From assembly GCA_963575645.1 (NCBI GenBank), contig OY754465.1:30515501-30579500 (forward strand): a stretch of DNA of 64,000 nt. The letters run 5' to 3'. The notes beneath the pieces were generated by a model that made no database searches, was not told where the DNA came from, and worked only from the letters and a program-made list of their open reading frames with translations. This document shows, in pieces, positions 53,001 to 64,000 of this stretch. Made by a program: the position numbers and the translations under genes. The stretch's first letter is position 1. Each line of letters begins with the position of its first letter. The stretch comes from Xanthostigma xanthostigma (lineage: Eukaryota; Arthropoda; Insecta; Raphidioptera; Raphidiidae).

Positions 53001-56000
53001 TTAAGTCTATTTACACTATAACATTCAGGTTTGGATCATTCTCTCATAAGAAAATGCAAACTGCATATTTACTATCATTTAAACGCATAGAAGCAGTTTT
53101 TACATGCTTTATGACAATTAGGTGCAAATGAGTCTTTATAGGCAAAATTGCTTTATTTCATGAGGGTAAGTCTATTTACACTATAACATTTAGGTTTGGA
53201 TCATTCTCTCATAAGAAAATTCAAACTGCATATTAACCATTATTTTAACGCTGACAAGCAGTTTTTACATGCTTTACGACAATTAGGTGCAAATGAGTCT
53301 TTATAGGCAAAATAGCTTTATTTCATGAGGGTAAGTCTATTTACACTATAACATTCAGGTTTGGATCATTCTCTCATAAGAAAATGCAAACTGCATATTA
53401 ACCATTATTTTAACGCATACAAGCAGTTTTTACATGCTTTATGACAATTAGGGGCAAATGAGTCCTTATAGGCAAAATTGCTTTATTTTATGAAGGCAAG
53501 TCTATTTACACTATAACATTCAAGTTTGGATCATTCTCTCATAAGAAAATGCAATCTGCATATTAATCATTATTTTAACGCAGACAAGCAGTTTTTACAT
53601 GCATCACGACAATTGCGTGCAAACAAGTCCTTATAGGCAAAATTGCTTTATTTTACAAAGGTAAGTCTATTTAGACTATAACATTCAGGTTTGGATCATT
53701 CTCTCATAAGAAAATGCAAACTGCATATTAACCATTATTTAAACGCAGACAAGCAGTTTTTACATGCTTTACGACAATTAAGTGCAATTAAGTCTTTATA
53801 GGCAAAAATGCTTAATTTCATGAGGGTAAGTCTATTTACACTATAACATTCAGGTTTGGATCATTTTCTCATAAGAAAATGCAAACTGCATATTTACTAT
53901 CATTTTCACGCAGACAAGCAGTTTTTACATGCTTCACGACAATTTTGTGCAAATGAGTCCTTATAGGCAAAATTGCTTTATTTTAGAAAGGTAAGTCTAT
54001 TTACACTATAACATTCAGGTTTGGATCATTCTCTCATAAGAAAATGCAAACTGCATATTAACCATTATTTAATCGCAGACAAGCAGTTTTTACATGCTTT
54101 ACGACAATTAAGTGCAATTAAGTCTTTATAGGCAAAATTGCTTAATTTCATGAGGGTAAGTCTATTTACACTATAACATTCAGGTTTGGATCATTCTCTC
54201 ATAAGAAAATGCAAACTGCATATTTACTATCATTTTCACGCAGACAAGCAGTTTTTACATGCTTCACGACAATTTTGTGCAAATGAGTCCTTATAGGCAA
54301 AATTGCTTTATTTTAGAAAGGTAAGTCTATTTACACTATAACATTCAGGTTTGGATCATTCTCTCATAAGAAAATGCAAACTGCATATTTACTATCATTT
54401 TCACGCAGACAAGCAGTTTTTACATGCTTCACGACAATTGCGTGCAAATGAGTCCTTATAGGAAAAATTGCTTTATTTTACAAAGGTAAGTCTATTTACA
54501 CTATATCATTCAGGTTTGGTTCATTCTCTCATAAAAAAATGCAAACTGCATATTAACCATTATTTTAACGCATACAAGCAGTTTTTACATGCTTTATGAC
54601 AATTAGGGGCAAATGAGTCCTTATAGGCAAAATTGCTTTATTTTATAAAGGTAAGTCTATTTACACTATAACATTCAGGTTTGGATCATTCTCTTACAAG
54701 AAAACCAAACTGCATATTAACCATTATTTAAACGCAGACAAGCAGTTTTTACATGCTTTACGACAATTAGGTGCAAATGAGTCCTTATAGGCAAAATTGC
54801 TTTATTTTACAAAGGTAAGTCTATTTTCACTATAACATTCAGGTTTGGATCATTCTCTCATTAGAAAATGCAAACTGCAATTAACTGTTATTTTAACGCA
54901 TACAAGCAGTTTTTACAAGCTTTATGACAATTAGGTGCAAATGAGTCTTTATAAGCAAAATTGCTTTATTTCATGAGGGTAAGTCTATTTACACTATAAC
55001 ATTCCGGTTTGGATCATTCGCTCATAAGAAAATGCAAACTGCATATTTACTACCATTTTTACGCATACAAGCAGTTTTTACATGCTTTATGACAATTAGG
55101 TGCAAATGAGTCTTTATAGGCAAAATTGATTTATTTCATGAAGGTAAGTCTATTTACACTATTACATTCAGGTTTGGATCATTCTCTCATAAGAAAATGC
55201 AAACTGCATATTAACCATTATTTTAACGCATACAAGCAGTTTTTACATGCTTTATGACAATTAGGGCCAAATGAGTCCTTATAGGCAAAATTGCTTTATT
55301 TCATGAAGGTAAGTCTATTTACACTATAATATTCAGGTTTGGATCATTCTCTCATAAGAAAATGCAAACTGCATATTAACCATTATTTTAACGCTACAAG
55401 CAGTTTTTACATGCTTTATGACAATTAGGGGCAAATGAGTCCTTATAGGCAAAATTGCTTTATATCATGAAGGCAAGTCTATTTACACTATAACATTCAG
55501 ATTTGGATCATTCTCTCATAAGAAAATGCAAACTGCTTATTAACAATTATTTTAACGCAGACAATCAGTTTTTACATGCTTCACGACAATTGCGTGCAAA
55601 TGAGTCCTTATAGGCAAAATTGCTTTATTTTACAAAGGTAAGTCTATTTACACTATAACATTCAGGTTTGGATCGTTCTCTCATAAGAAAATGCAAACTG
55701 CATATTAACCATTATTTTAACGCAGACAAGCAGTTTTTACATGCTTTACGACATTTAGGTGCAAATGAGTCTTTATAGGCAAAATTGCTTTATTTCATGA
55801 GGGTAAGTCTATTCACACTATCACATTCAGGTTTGGATCATTCTCTCATAAGAAAATGCAAACTGCATATTTACTATCACTTTCACGCAGACAAGCAGTT
55901 TTTACATGCTTCACGACAATTGCGTGCAAATGAGTCCTTATAGGCAAAATTGCTTTATTTTACAAAGGTTAGTCTATTTGCACTATAACATTCAGGTTTG

Positions 56001-56544
56001 GATCATTCTCTCATAAGAAAATGCAAACTGCATATTAACTATTATTTTAACGCATACAAGCAGTTTTTACAAGCTTTATGACAATTAGGTGCAAATGAGT
56101 CCTTATAAGCAAAATTGCTTTATTTCATAAGGGTAAGTCTATTTACACTATAACATTCAGGTTTGGATCATTCGCTTATAAGAAAATGCAAACTGCATAT
56201 TAACCATTATTTTAACGCTACAAGCAGTTTTTACATGCTTTATGACAATTAGGGGCAAATGAGTCCTTATAGGCAAAATTGCTTTATATCATGAAGGTAA
56301 GTCTATTTTAACTATAACATTCAGGTTTGGATCATTCTCTCATAAGAAAATGCAAACTGCATATTAACCATTATTTTAACGCAGACAAGCAGTTTTTACA
56401 TGCTTCACGACAATTGCGTGCAAATGAGTCCTTATAGGCAATATTGCTTTATTTTACACAGGTAAGTTTATTTACACTATAACATTCAGGTTTGGATCAT
56501 TCTCTCATAAGAAAATGCAAACTGCATATTAACCATTATTTTAA
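50009..56544. repeat. 6.5-kb HOR block copying 27410-33945
   Basis: The offset is a constant 22,599 bp, checked at TTTGGATTAT (27461 to 50060), CCAAACTGC (32106 to 54705) and GTTTGGATCG (33067 to 55666). The end is sharp: GCATAC at 33945-33950 faces GCAGAC at 56544-56549. Private differences include TCTGGATCG at 51051, TTTAATCGCAG near 54070, CAGATTTGG near 55500 and TTTGGTTC near 54518. At 51130-51390 this copy agrees with the left block, not with its partner. Confidence 0.85.
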
Positions 56545-59500
56545 CGCAGACAAGCAGTTTTTACATGCTTTACGACAATTAGGTGCAAATGAGTCTTTAT
56601 AGGCAAAATTGCTTTATTTTATGAGGGTAAGTCTATTTACACTATAACATTCAGGTTTGGAACATTCTCTCATAAGAAAATGCAAACTGCATATTTACTA
56701 TCATTTTCACGCAGACAAGCGGTTTTTACATGCTTCACGACAATTGCGTGCAAATGAGTCCTTATAGGCAAAATTGCTTTATTTTACAAAGGTAAGTCTA
56801 TTTACACTATAACATTCAGGTTTGGATCATTCTCTCATAAGAAAATGCAAACTGCATATTAACCATTATTTTAACGCATACAAGCAGTTTTTACATGCTT
56901 TATGACAATAAGGGGCAAATAAGTCCTTATAGGCAAAATTGCTTTATTTTATGAAGGTAAGTGTATTTACACTATAACATTCAGGTGTGGATCATTCTCT
57001 CATAAGAAAATGCAAACTGCATATTAACCATTATTTAAACGCAGACAAGCAGTTTTTACATGCTTTTTGACAATTAGAGGCAAATGAGTCCTTATAAGCA
57101 AAATTGCTTTATTTCATTAAGGTTAGTCTATTTACACTATAACATTCAGGTTTGGATCATTCTCTCATAAGAAAATGCAAACTGCATATTAACCATTATT
57201 TTAACGCAGACAAGCAGTTTTTACATGCTTCACGACAATTGCGTGCAAATGAGTCCTTATAGGCAAAATTGCTTTATTTTACAAAGGTAAGTTTATTTAC
57301 ACTAACCCCATTCAGGTTTGGATCATTCTCTCATAAGAAAATGCAAACTGCATATTAACCATTATTTAAACGCAGACAAGCAGTTTTTACATGCTTTACG
57401 ACAATTAGGTGCAAATGAGTCTTTATAGGCAAAATAGCTCTATTTCATGAGGGTAAGTCTATTTACACTATAACATTCAGGTTTGGATCATTCTCTCATA
57501 AGAAAATGCTTACTGCATATTAACCATTATTTTAACGCATACAAGCAGTTTTTACATGCTTTATGACAATTAGGGGCAAATGAGTCCTTATAGGCAAAAT
57601 TGCTTTATTTCATGAAGGTAAGTCTATTTACACTATAACATTCAGGTTTGGATCATTCTCTCATAAGAAAATGCAAACTGCATATTAACTATTATTTTAA
57701 TGCATTCAAGCAGTTTTTACATGCTTTATGACAATTAGGGGCAAATGAGTCCTTATAGGCAAAATTGCTTTATTTTACAAAGGTAAGTTTATTTACACTA
57801 ACCCCATTCAGGTTTGGATCATTCTCTCATAAGAAAATGCAAACTGCATATTAACCATTATTTTAACGCATACAAGCAGTTTTTACATGCTTTATGACAA
57901 TTAGGGGCAAATGAGTCCTTATAGGCAAAATTGCTTTATTTCATGAAGGTAAGTCTATTTACACTATAACATTCAGGTTTGGATCATTCTCTCATAAGAA
58001 AATGCAAACTGCATATTAACTATTATTTTAATGCATTCAAGCAGTTTTTACATGCTTTATGACAATTAGAGGCAAATGAGTCCTTATAGGCAAAATTGCT
58101 TTATTTCACAAAGGTAAGTCTACTTACACTATAACATTCAGGTTTGGATCATTCTCTCATTAGAAAATGAAAACTGCATATTTACTATCATTTTTACGCA
58201 GACAAGTAGTTTTTACATGTTTCACGACAATTAGGTGCGAATGAGTCCTTAGAAGCAAAATTACTTTATTTTACAAAGGCAAGTCTATTTACACTATAAC
58301 ATTCAGGTTTGGATCATTCTCTCATAAGAAAATGCAAACTGCATATTAACCATTATTTTAACGCAGACAAGCAGTTTTTACATGCTTCACGACAATTGCG
58401 TGCAAATGAGTCCTTATAGGCAATATTGCTTTATTTTACACAGGTAAGTTTATTTACACTATAACATTCAGGTTTGGATCATTCTCTCATAAGAAAATGC
58501 AAACTGCATATTAACCATTATTTTAACGCAGACAAGCAGTTTTTACATGCTTTACGACAATTAGGTGCAAATGAGTCTTTATAGGCAAAATTGCTTTATT
58601 TTATGAGGGTAAGTCTATTTACACTATAACATTCAGGTTTGGATCATTCTCTCATAAGAAAATGCAAACTGCATATTTACTATCATTTTCACGCAGACAA
58701 GCGGTTTTTACATGCTTCACGACAATTGCGTGCAAATGAGTCCTTATAGGCAAAATTGCTTTATTTTACAAAGGTAAGTCTATTTACACTATAACATTCA
58801 GGTTTGGATCATTCTCTCATAAGAAAATGCAAACTGCATATTAACCATTATTTTAACGCATACAAGCAGTTTTTACATGCTTTATGACAATAAGGGGCAA
58901 ATAAGTCCTTATAGGCAAAATTGCTTTATTTTATGAAGGTAAGTGTATTTACACTATAACTTTAAGGTTTGGATCATTCTCTCATAAGAAAATGCAAACT
59001 GCATATTAACCATTATTTAAACGCAGACAAGCAGTTTTTACATGCTTTTTGACAATTAGGGGCAAATGAGTCCTTATAAGCAAAATTGCTTTATTTCATT
59101 AAGGTTAGTCTATTTACACTATAACATTCAGGTTTGGATCATTCTCTCATAAGAAAATGCAAACTGCATATTAACCATTATTTTAACGCAGACAAGCAGT
59201 TTTTACATGCTTCACGACAATTGCGTGCAAATGAGTCCTTATAGGCAAAATTGCTTTATTTTACAAAGGTAAGTTTATTTACACTAACCCCATTCAGGTT
59301 TGGATCATTCTCTCATAAGAAAATGCAAACTGCATATTAACCATTATTTAAACGCAGACAAGCAGTTTTTACATGCTTTACGACAATTAGGTGCAAATGA
59401 GTCTTTATAGGCAAAATAGCTCTATTTCATGAGGGTAAGTCTATTTACACTATAACATTCAGGTTTGGATCATTCTCTCATAAGAAAATGCTTACTGCAT

Positions 59501-59599
59501 ATTAACCATTATTTTAACGCATACAAGCAGTTTTTACATGCTTTATGACAATATGGGCCAAATGAGTCCTTATAGGCAAAATTGCTTTATATCATGAAG
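56545..59599. repeat. Rearranged copies of 45-47 kb material with a 1,982-bp tandem duplication
   Basis: 56569-58338 follows 45185-46954 at offset 11,384. At about 58338 the sequence returns to the GGCAATATTG context, so that about 56356-57567 is repeated at 58338-59549 with a spacing of 1,982 bp (12 units plus 2 bp). At 59551 it switches to GACAATATGGGCC, and at about 59640 to CTCATTAGAAAATGAAAAC. Private changes are TTTGGAACATTC near 56660 and CTATAACTTTAAGG near 58962. Confidence 0.75.
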
Positions 59600-62500
59600 G
59601 TAAGTCTATTTACACTATAACATTCAGGTTTGGATCATTCTCTCATTAGAAAATGAAAACTGCATATTTACTATCATTTTTACGCAGACAAGTAGTTTTT
59701 ACATGTTTCACGACAATTAGGTGCGAATGAGTCCTTAGAAGCAAAATTACTTTATTTTACAAAGGCAAGTCTATTTACACTATAACATTCAGGTTTGGAT
59801 CATTCTCTCATAAGAAAATGCAAACTGCACATTTACTATCATTTTAACGCAGACAAGCAGTTTTTACATGCTTTACGACAATTATGTGCAAATTAGTCTT
59901 TATAGGCAAAATTGCTTTATTTCATGAAGGTAAGTCTATTTACACTATAACATTCAGGTTTGGATCATTCTCTCATAAGAAAATGCAAACTGCATATTAA
60001 CTATTATTTTAACGCATTCAAGCAGTTTTTACATGCTTTATGACAATTAGAGGCAAATGAGTCCTTATAGGCAAAATTGCTTTATTTCATGAAGGTATAA
60101 CTATTAACACTATAACATTCAGGTTTGGATTATTTTCTCATAAGAAAATGCAAACTGCATATAAACCATTATTTTAACGCAGACAAGCAGTTTTTACATG
60201 GTTTACGACAATTAGATGCAAATAAGTCCTTAAAGGCAAAATTGTTTTATTTTACAAAGGTAAGTCTACTTTCACTATAACATTCAGGTTTGGATCAGTC
60301 TCTCATAAGAAAATGCAAACTGCATATTAAACATTATTTTAACGCTGACAAGCAGTTTTTACATGCTTTATGACAATTAGGGGCAAATGAGTCATTATAG
60401 GCAAAATTGCTTTATTTAATGAAGGTATAACTATTTACACAATTATATTCAGGTTTGGATCATTCTCTCATAAGAAAATGCAAACTGCATATTTACTATC
60501 ATTTTTATGCAGACCAGCAGTTTTTACATGCTTCACGACAATTGCGTGCAAATGAGTCCTTATAGGCAAAATTGCTTTATTTTACAAAGGTAAGTCTATT
60601 TACACTATAACATTCAGGTTTGGATCGTTCTCTCATAAGAAAATGCAAACTGCATATTAACCATTATTTTAACGCAGACAAGCAGTTTTTACATGCTTTA
60701 CGACATTTAGGTGCAAATGAGTCTTTATAGGCAAAATTGCTTTATTTCATGAGGGTAAGTCTATTCACACTATCACATTCAGGTTTGGATCATTCTCTCA
60801 TAAGAAAATGCAAACTGCATATTTACTATCACTTTCACGCAGACAAGCAGTTTTTACATGCTTCACGACAATTGCGTGCAAATGAGTCCTTATAGGCAAA
60901 ATTGCTTTATTTTACAAAGGTAAGTCTATTTGCACTATAACATTCAGGTTTGGATCATTCTCTCATAAGAAAATGCAAACTGCATATTAACTATTATTTT
61001 AACGCATACAAGCAGTTTTTACAAGCTTTATGACAATTAGGTGCAAATGAGTCCTTATAAGCAAAATTGCTTTATTTCATAAGGGTAAGTCTATTTACAC
61101 TATAACATTCAGGTTTGGATCATTCGCTCATAAGAAAATGCAAACTGCATATTAACCATTATTTTAACGCATACAAGCAGTTTTTACATGCTTTATGACA
61201 ATATGGGCCAAATGAGTCCTTATAGGCAAAATTGCTTTATATCATGAAGGTAAGTCTATTTACACTATAACATTCAGGTTTGGATCATTCTCTCATAAGA
61301 AAATGCAAACTGCATATTAACCATTATTTTAACGCAGACAAGCAGTTTTTACATGCTTCACGACAATTGCGTGCAAATGAGTCCTTATAGGCAATATTGC
61401 TTTATTTTACACAGGTAAGTTTATTTACACTATAACATTCAGGTTTGGATCATTCTCTCATAAGAAAATGCAAACTGCATATTAACCATTATTTTAACGC
61501 AGACAAGCAGTTTTTACATGCTTTACGACAATTAGGTGCAAATGAGTCTTTATAGGCAAAATTGCTTTATTTTATGAGGGTAAGTCTATTTACACTATAA
61601 CATTCAGGTTTGGATCATTCTCTCATAAGAAAATGCAAACTGCATATTTACTATCATTTTCACGCAGACAAGCGGTTTTTACATGCTTCACGACAATTGC
61701 GTGCAAATGAGTCCTTATAGGCAAAATTGCTTTATTTTACAAAGGTAAGTCTATTTACACTATAACATTCAGGTTTGGATCATTCTCTCATAAGAAAATG
61801 CAAACTGCATATTAACCATTATTTTAACGCATACAAGCAGTTTTTACATGCTTTATGACAATAAGGGGCAAATAAGTCCTTATAGGCAAAATTGCTTTAT
61901 TTTATGAAGGTAAGTGTATTTACACTATAACATTCAGGTTTGGATCATTCTCTCATAAGAAAATGCAAACTGCATATTAACCATTATTTAAACGCAGACA
62001 AGCAGTTTTTACATGCTTTTTGACAATTAGGGGCAAATGAGTCCTTATAAGCAAAATTGCTTTATTTCATTAAGGTTAGTCTATTTACACTATAACATTC
62101 AGGTTTGGATCATTCTCTCATAAGAAAATGCAAACTGCATATTAACCATTATTTTAACGCAGACAAGCAGTTTTTACATGCTTCACGACAATTGCGTGCA
62201 AATGAGTCCTTATAGGCAAAATTGCTTTATTTTACAAAGGTAAGTTTATTTACACTAACCCCATTCAGGTTTGGATCATTCTCTCATAAGAAAATGCAAA
62301 CTGCATATTAACCATTATTTAAACGCAGACAAGCAGTTTTTACATGCTTTACGACAATTAGGTGCAAATGAGTCTTTATAGGCAAAATAGCTCTATTTCA
62401 TGAGGGTAAGTCTATTTACACTATAACATTCAGGTTTGGATCATTCTCTCATAAGAAAATGCTTACTGCATATTAACCATTATTTTAACGCATACAAGCA

Positions 62501-62880
62501 GTTTTTACATGCTTTATGACAATATGGGCCAAATGAGTCCTTATAGGCAAAATTGCTTTATATCATGAAGGTAAGTCTATTTACACTATAACATTCAGGT
62601 TTGGATCATTCTCTCATAAGAAAATGCAAACTGCATATTAACCATTATTTTAACGCAGACAAGCAGTTTTTACATGCTTCACGACAATTGCGTGCAAATG
62701 AGTCCTTATAGGCAATATTGCTTTATTTTACACAGGTAAGTTTATTTACACTATAACATTCAGGTTTGGATCATTCTCTCATAAGAAAATGCAAACTGCA
62801 TATTAACCATTATTTTAACGCAGACAAGCAGTTTTTACATGCTTTACGACAATTAGGTGCAAATGAGTCTTTATAGGCAA
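59600..62880. repeat. HOR block copying 46730-50010
   Basis: The offset is 12,870 bp, exactly 78 x 165, checked at CTCATTAGAAAATG, CACAATTATA (47568 to 60438), GTTTGGATCG (47748 to 60618), CCCC (49389 to 62259) and AATATGGGCC (49651 to 62521). GCTTACTGC here stands where the partner has GATTACTGC. The match ends near 62870, where the partner goes to AAAATTACTTT and this copy stays AAAATTGCTTT. Confidence 0.85.
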
Positions 62881-63841
62881 AATTGCTTTATTTTATGAGG
62901 GTAAGTCTATTTACACTATAACATTCAGGTGTGGATCATTCTCTCATAAGAAAATGCAAACTGCATATTTACTATCATTTTCACGCAGACAAGCGGTTTT
63001 TACATGCTTCACGACAATTGCGTGCAAATGAGTCCTTATAGGCAAAATTGCTTTATTTTACAAAGGTAAGTCTATTTACACTATAACATTCAGGTTTGGA
63101 TCATTCTCTCATAAGAAAATGCAAACTGCATATTAACCATTATTTTAACGCATACAAGCAGTTTTTACATGCTTTATGACAATAAGGGGCAAATAAGTCC
63201 TTATAGGCAAAATTGCTTTATTTTATGAAGGTAAGTGTATTTACACTATAACATTCAGGTTTGGATCATTCTCTCATAAGAAAATGCAAACTGCATATTA
63301 ACCATTATTTAAACGCAGACAAGCAGTTTTTACATGCTTTTTGACAATTAGGGGCAAATGAGTCCTTATAAGCAAAATTGCTTTATTTCATTAAGGTTAG
63401 TCTATTTACACTATAACATTCAGGTTTGGATCATTCTCTCATAAGAAAATGCAAACTGCATATTAACCATTATTTTAACCCAGACAAGCAGTTTTTACAT
63501 GCTTCACGACAAGTGCGTGCAAATGAGTCCTTATAGGCAAAATTGCTTTATTTTACAAAGGTAAGTTTATTTACACTAACCCCATTCAGGTTTGGATCAT
63601 TCTCTCATAAGAAAATGCAAACTGCATATTAACCATTATTTAAACGCAGACAAGCAGTTTTTACATGCTTTACGACAATTAGGTGCAAATGAGTCTTTAT
63701 AGGCAAAATAGCTCTATTTCATGAGGGTAAGTCTATTTACACTATAACATTCAGGTTTGGATCATTCTCTCATAAGAAAATGCTTACTGCATATTAACCA
63801 TTATTTTAACGCATACAAGCAGTTTTTACATGCTTTATGAC
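61200..63841. repeat. Tandem duplication of a 1,321-bp 8-mer HOR
   Basis: AATATGGGCC at 61200 and 62521, AGCGG at 61671 and 62992, and CCCC at 62259 and 63580 are each exactly 1,321 bp apart: seven 165-bp units plus one of 166 bp. The second copy ends near 63842 with CAATTAGGGG. Differences between copies are few (TTCAGGTGTGG near 62930, TTTTAACCCAG near 63480, GACAAGTGCG near 63511), suggesting a recent event. Confidence 0.85.
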
Positions 63842-64000
63842 AATTAGGGGCAAATGAGTCCTTATAGGCAAAATTGCTTTATTTCATGAAGGTAAGTCTA
63901 TTTACACTATAACATTCAGGTTTGGATCATTCTCTCATAAGAAAATGCAAACTGCATATTAACTATTATTTTAATGCATTCAAGCAGTTTTTACATGCTT
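63842..64000. repeat. Array continuing off the window end
   Basis: This stretch follows about 57568-57726, with GAAGGTAAG and TTAATGCATTCAAG. The last anchor is at 63946, leaving 55 bases of an incomplete unit. The array does not end in the window. Its left edge is also open, with bases 1-115 a partial unit. Confidence 0.75.

Larger units (their letters stand above)
1..64000. repeat. 165-bp tandem satellite DNA array filling the window
   Basis: The window is a continuous head-to-tail array. The anchor TGCAAACTGC recurs at 116, 281, 446 and 611, exactly 165 bp apart, and the same phase can be followed to a final partial unit at 63946. About 387 complete units fit, with about 25 bp net loss from small indels. 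A consensus unit read by eye is about 31.5% G+C. Units differ by a few to roughly twenty bases, and many distant stretches of several kilobases are nearly identical. Known centromeric and pericentromeric satellites commonly have nucleosome-sized units (about 150-180 bp) and higher-order repeats, so heterochromatin of a eukaryote is the likely setting; this is inference. No gene, RNA gene or transposon interrupts it. The family and species are not recognised. Confidence 0.97.

Noticed and set aside
1..64000. CRISPR array
   Set aside because: The repeating unit is 165 bp with no unique spacers. The variable parts recur in fixed subtypes, and no cas-like gene is present.
1..64000. Tandem tRNA, 5S rRNA or other repeated RNA genes
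   Set aside because: I see no A/B box pair with cloverleaf potential and no match to 5S internal control elements. The unit is too AT-rich and lacks a plausible pol III terminator tied to a box A/B arrangement.
1..64000. Transposon-derived repeat or terminal inverted repeats
   Set aside because: The only inverted repeat is the short 7-bp dyad inside each unit. There are no target-site duplications, no coding remnants and no non-satellite flanks in the window.
1..64000. CENP-B box in the monomer
   Set aside because: No stretch matches the core TTCG...A..CGGG pattern on either strand of the consensus unit.
1..64000. A previously undescribed multi-gene system
   Set aside because: No gene-sized open frame exists on either strand. 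Every base falls in the satellite, so no such system is supported here.

Overview
The whole 64-kb window is one uninterrupted tandem array of a single AT-rich satellite with a 165-bp monomer. A consensus monomer read by eye has 52 G+C in 165 bases, about 31.5%. Starting each unit at TGCAAACTGC, the first complete monomer begins at 116 and the last, cut by the window end, begins at 63946. The phase between them fits about 387 complete head-to-tail units with a net drift of about 25 bp from small indels. I see no protein-coding gene, tRNA, rRNA, transposon, CRISPR array or unique-sequence island. The 60-codon open frames are products of the repeat period. Organisation of this kind (nucleosome-scale unit, hundreds of copies, higher-order repeats) points to eukaryotic constitutive heterochromatin such as a centromere, pericentromere or subtelomere. 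I cannot name the species or the satellite family.

Monomers fall into at least four recurring subtypes told apart by linked diagnostic bases (examples at 2921, 3086, 10009 and 12482). They follow one another in fixed orders and so build higher-order repeats (HORs). The layout is a mosaic of large copies. 1-9055 is a left block with an internal 1,650-bp 10-mer duplicated in tandem (5680-8979). 9201-21660 is a tandem duplication with a 7,087-bp period. 18198-25123 is a nested tandem duplication with a 3,463-bp period. 23412-30925 recapitulates 1-7349. 34300-38310 recapitulates 14000-18035. 38311-42894 is a mixed region of short local duplications. 42895-49650 is a 3,467-bp tandem duplication carrying variants not seen further left. 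50009-56544 is a 6.5-kb copy of 27410-33945. 56545-64000 reshuffles the 42.9-49.9 kb material, ending in a 1,321-bp 8-mer duplicated in tandem (61200-63841).

Nothing here acts as a set of cooperating genes. What recurs in nearly every unit is short sequence structure: a 7-bp inverted repeat (AAACTGC/GCAGTTT) spanning 42 bp, a near-perfect splice-donor-like AAAG|GTAAGT, an acceptor-like CGCAG, an AATAAA on the minus strand, and one GATC. Dyads are known from other centromeric satellites. The RNA-signal resemblances may be chance but are testable. I did not find an undescribed multi-gene system. The interest lies in the array architecture and its record of unequal exchange and conversion. Offsets and breakpoints were found by eye from diagnostic bases, so breakpoints are accurate only to within tens to about 150 bp unless stated.
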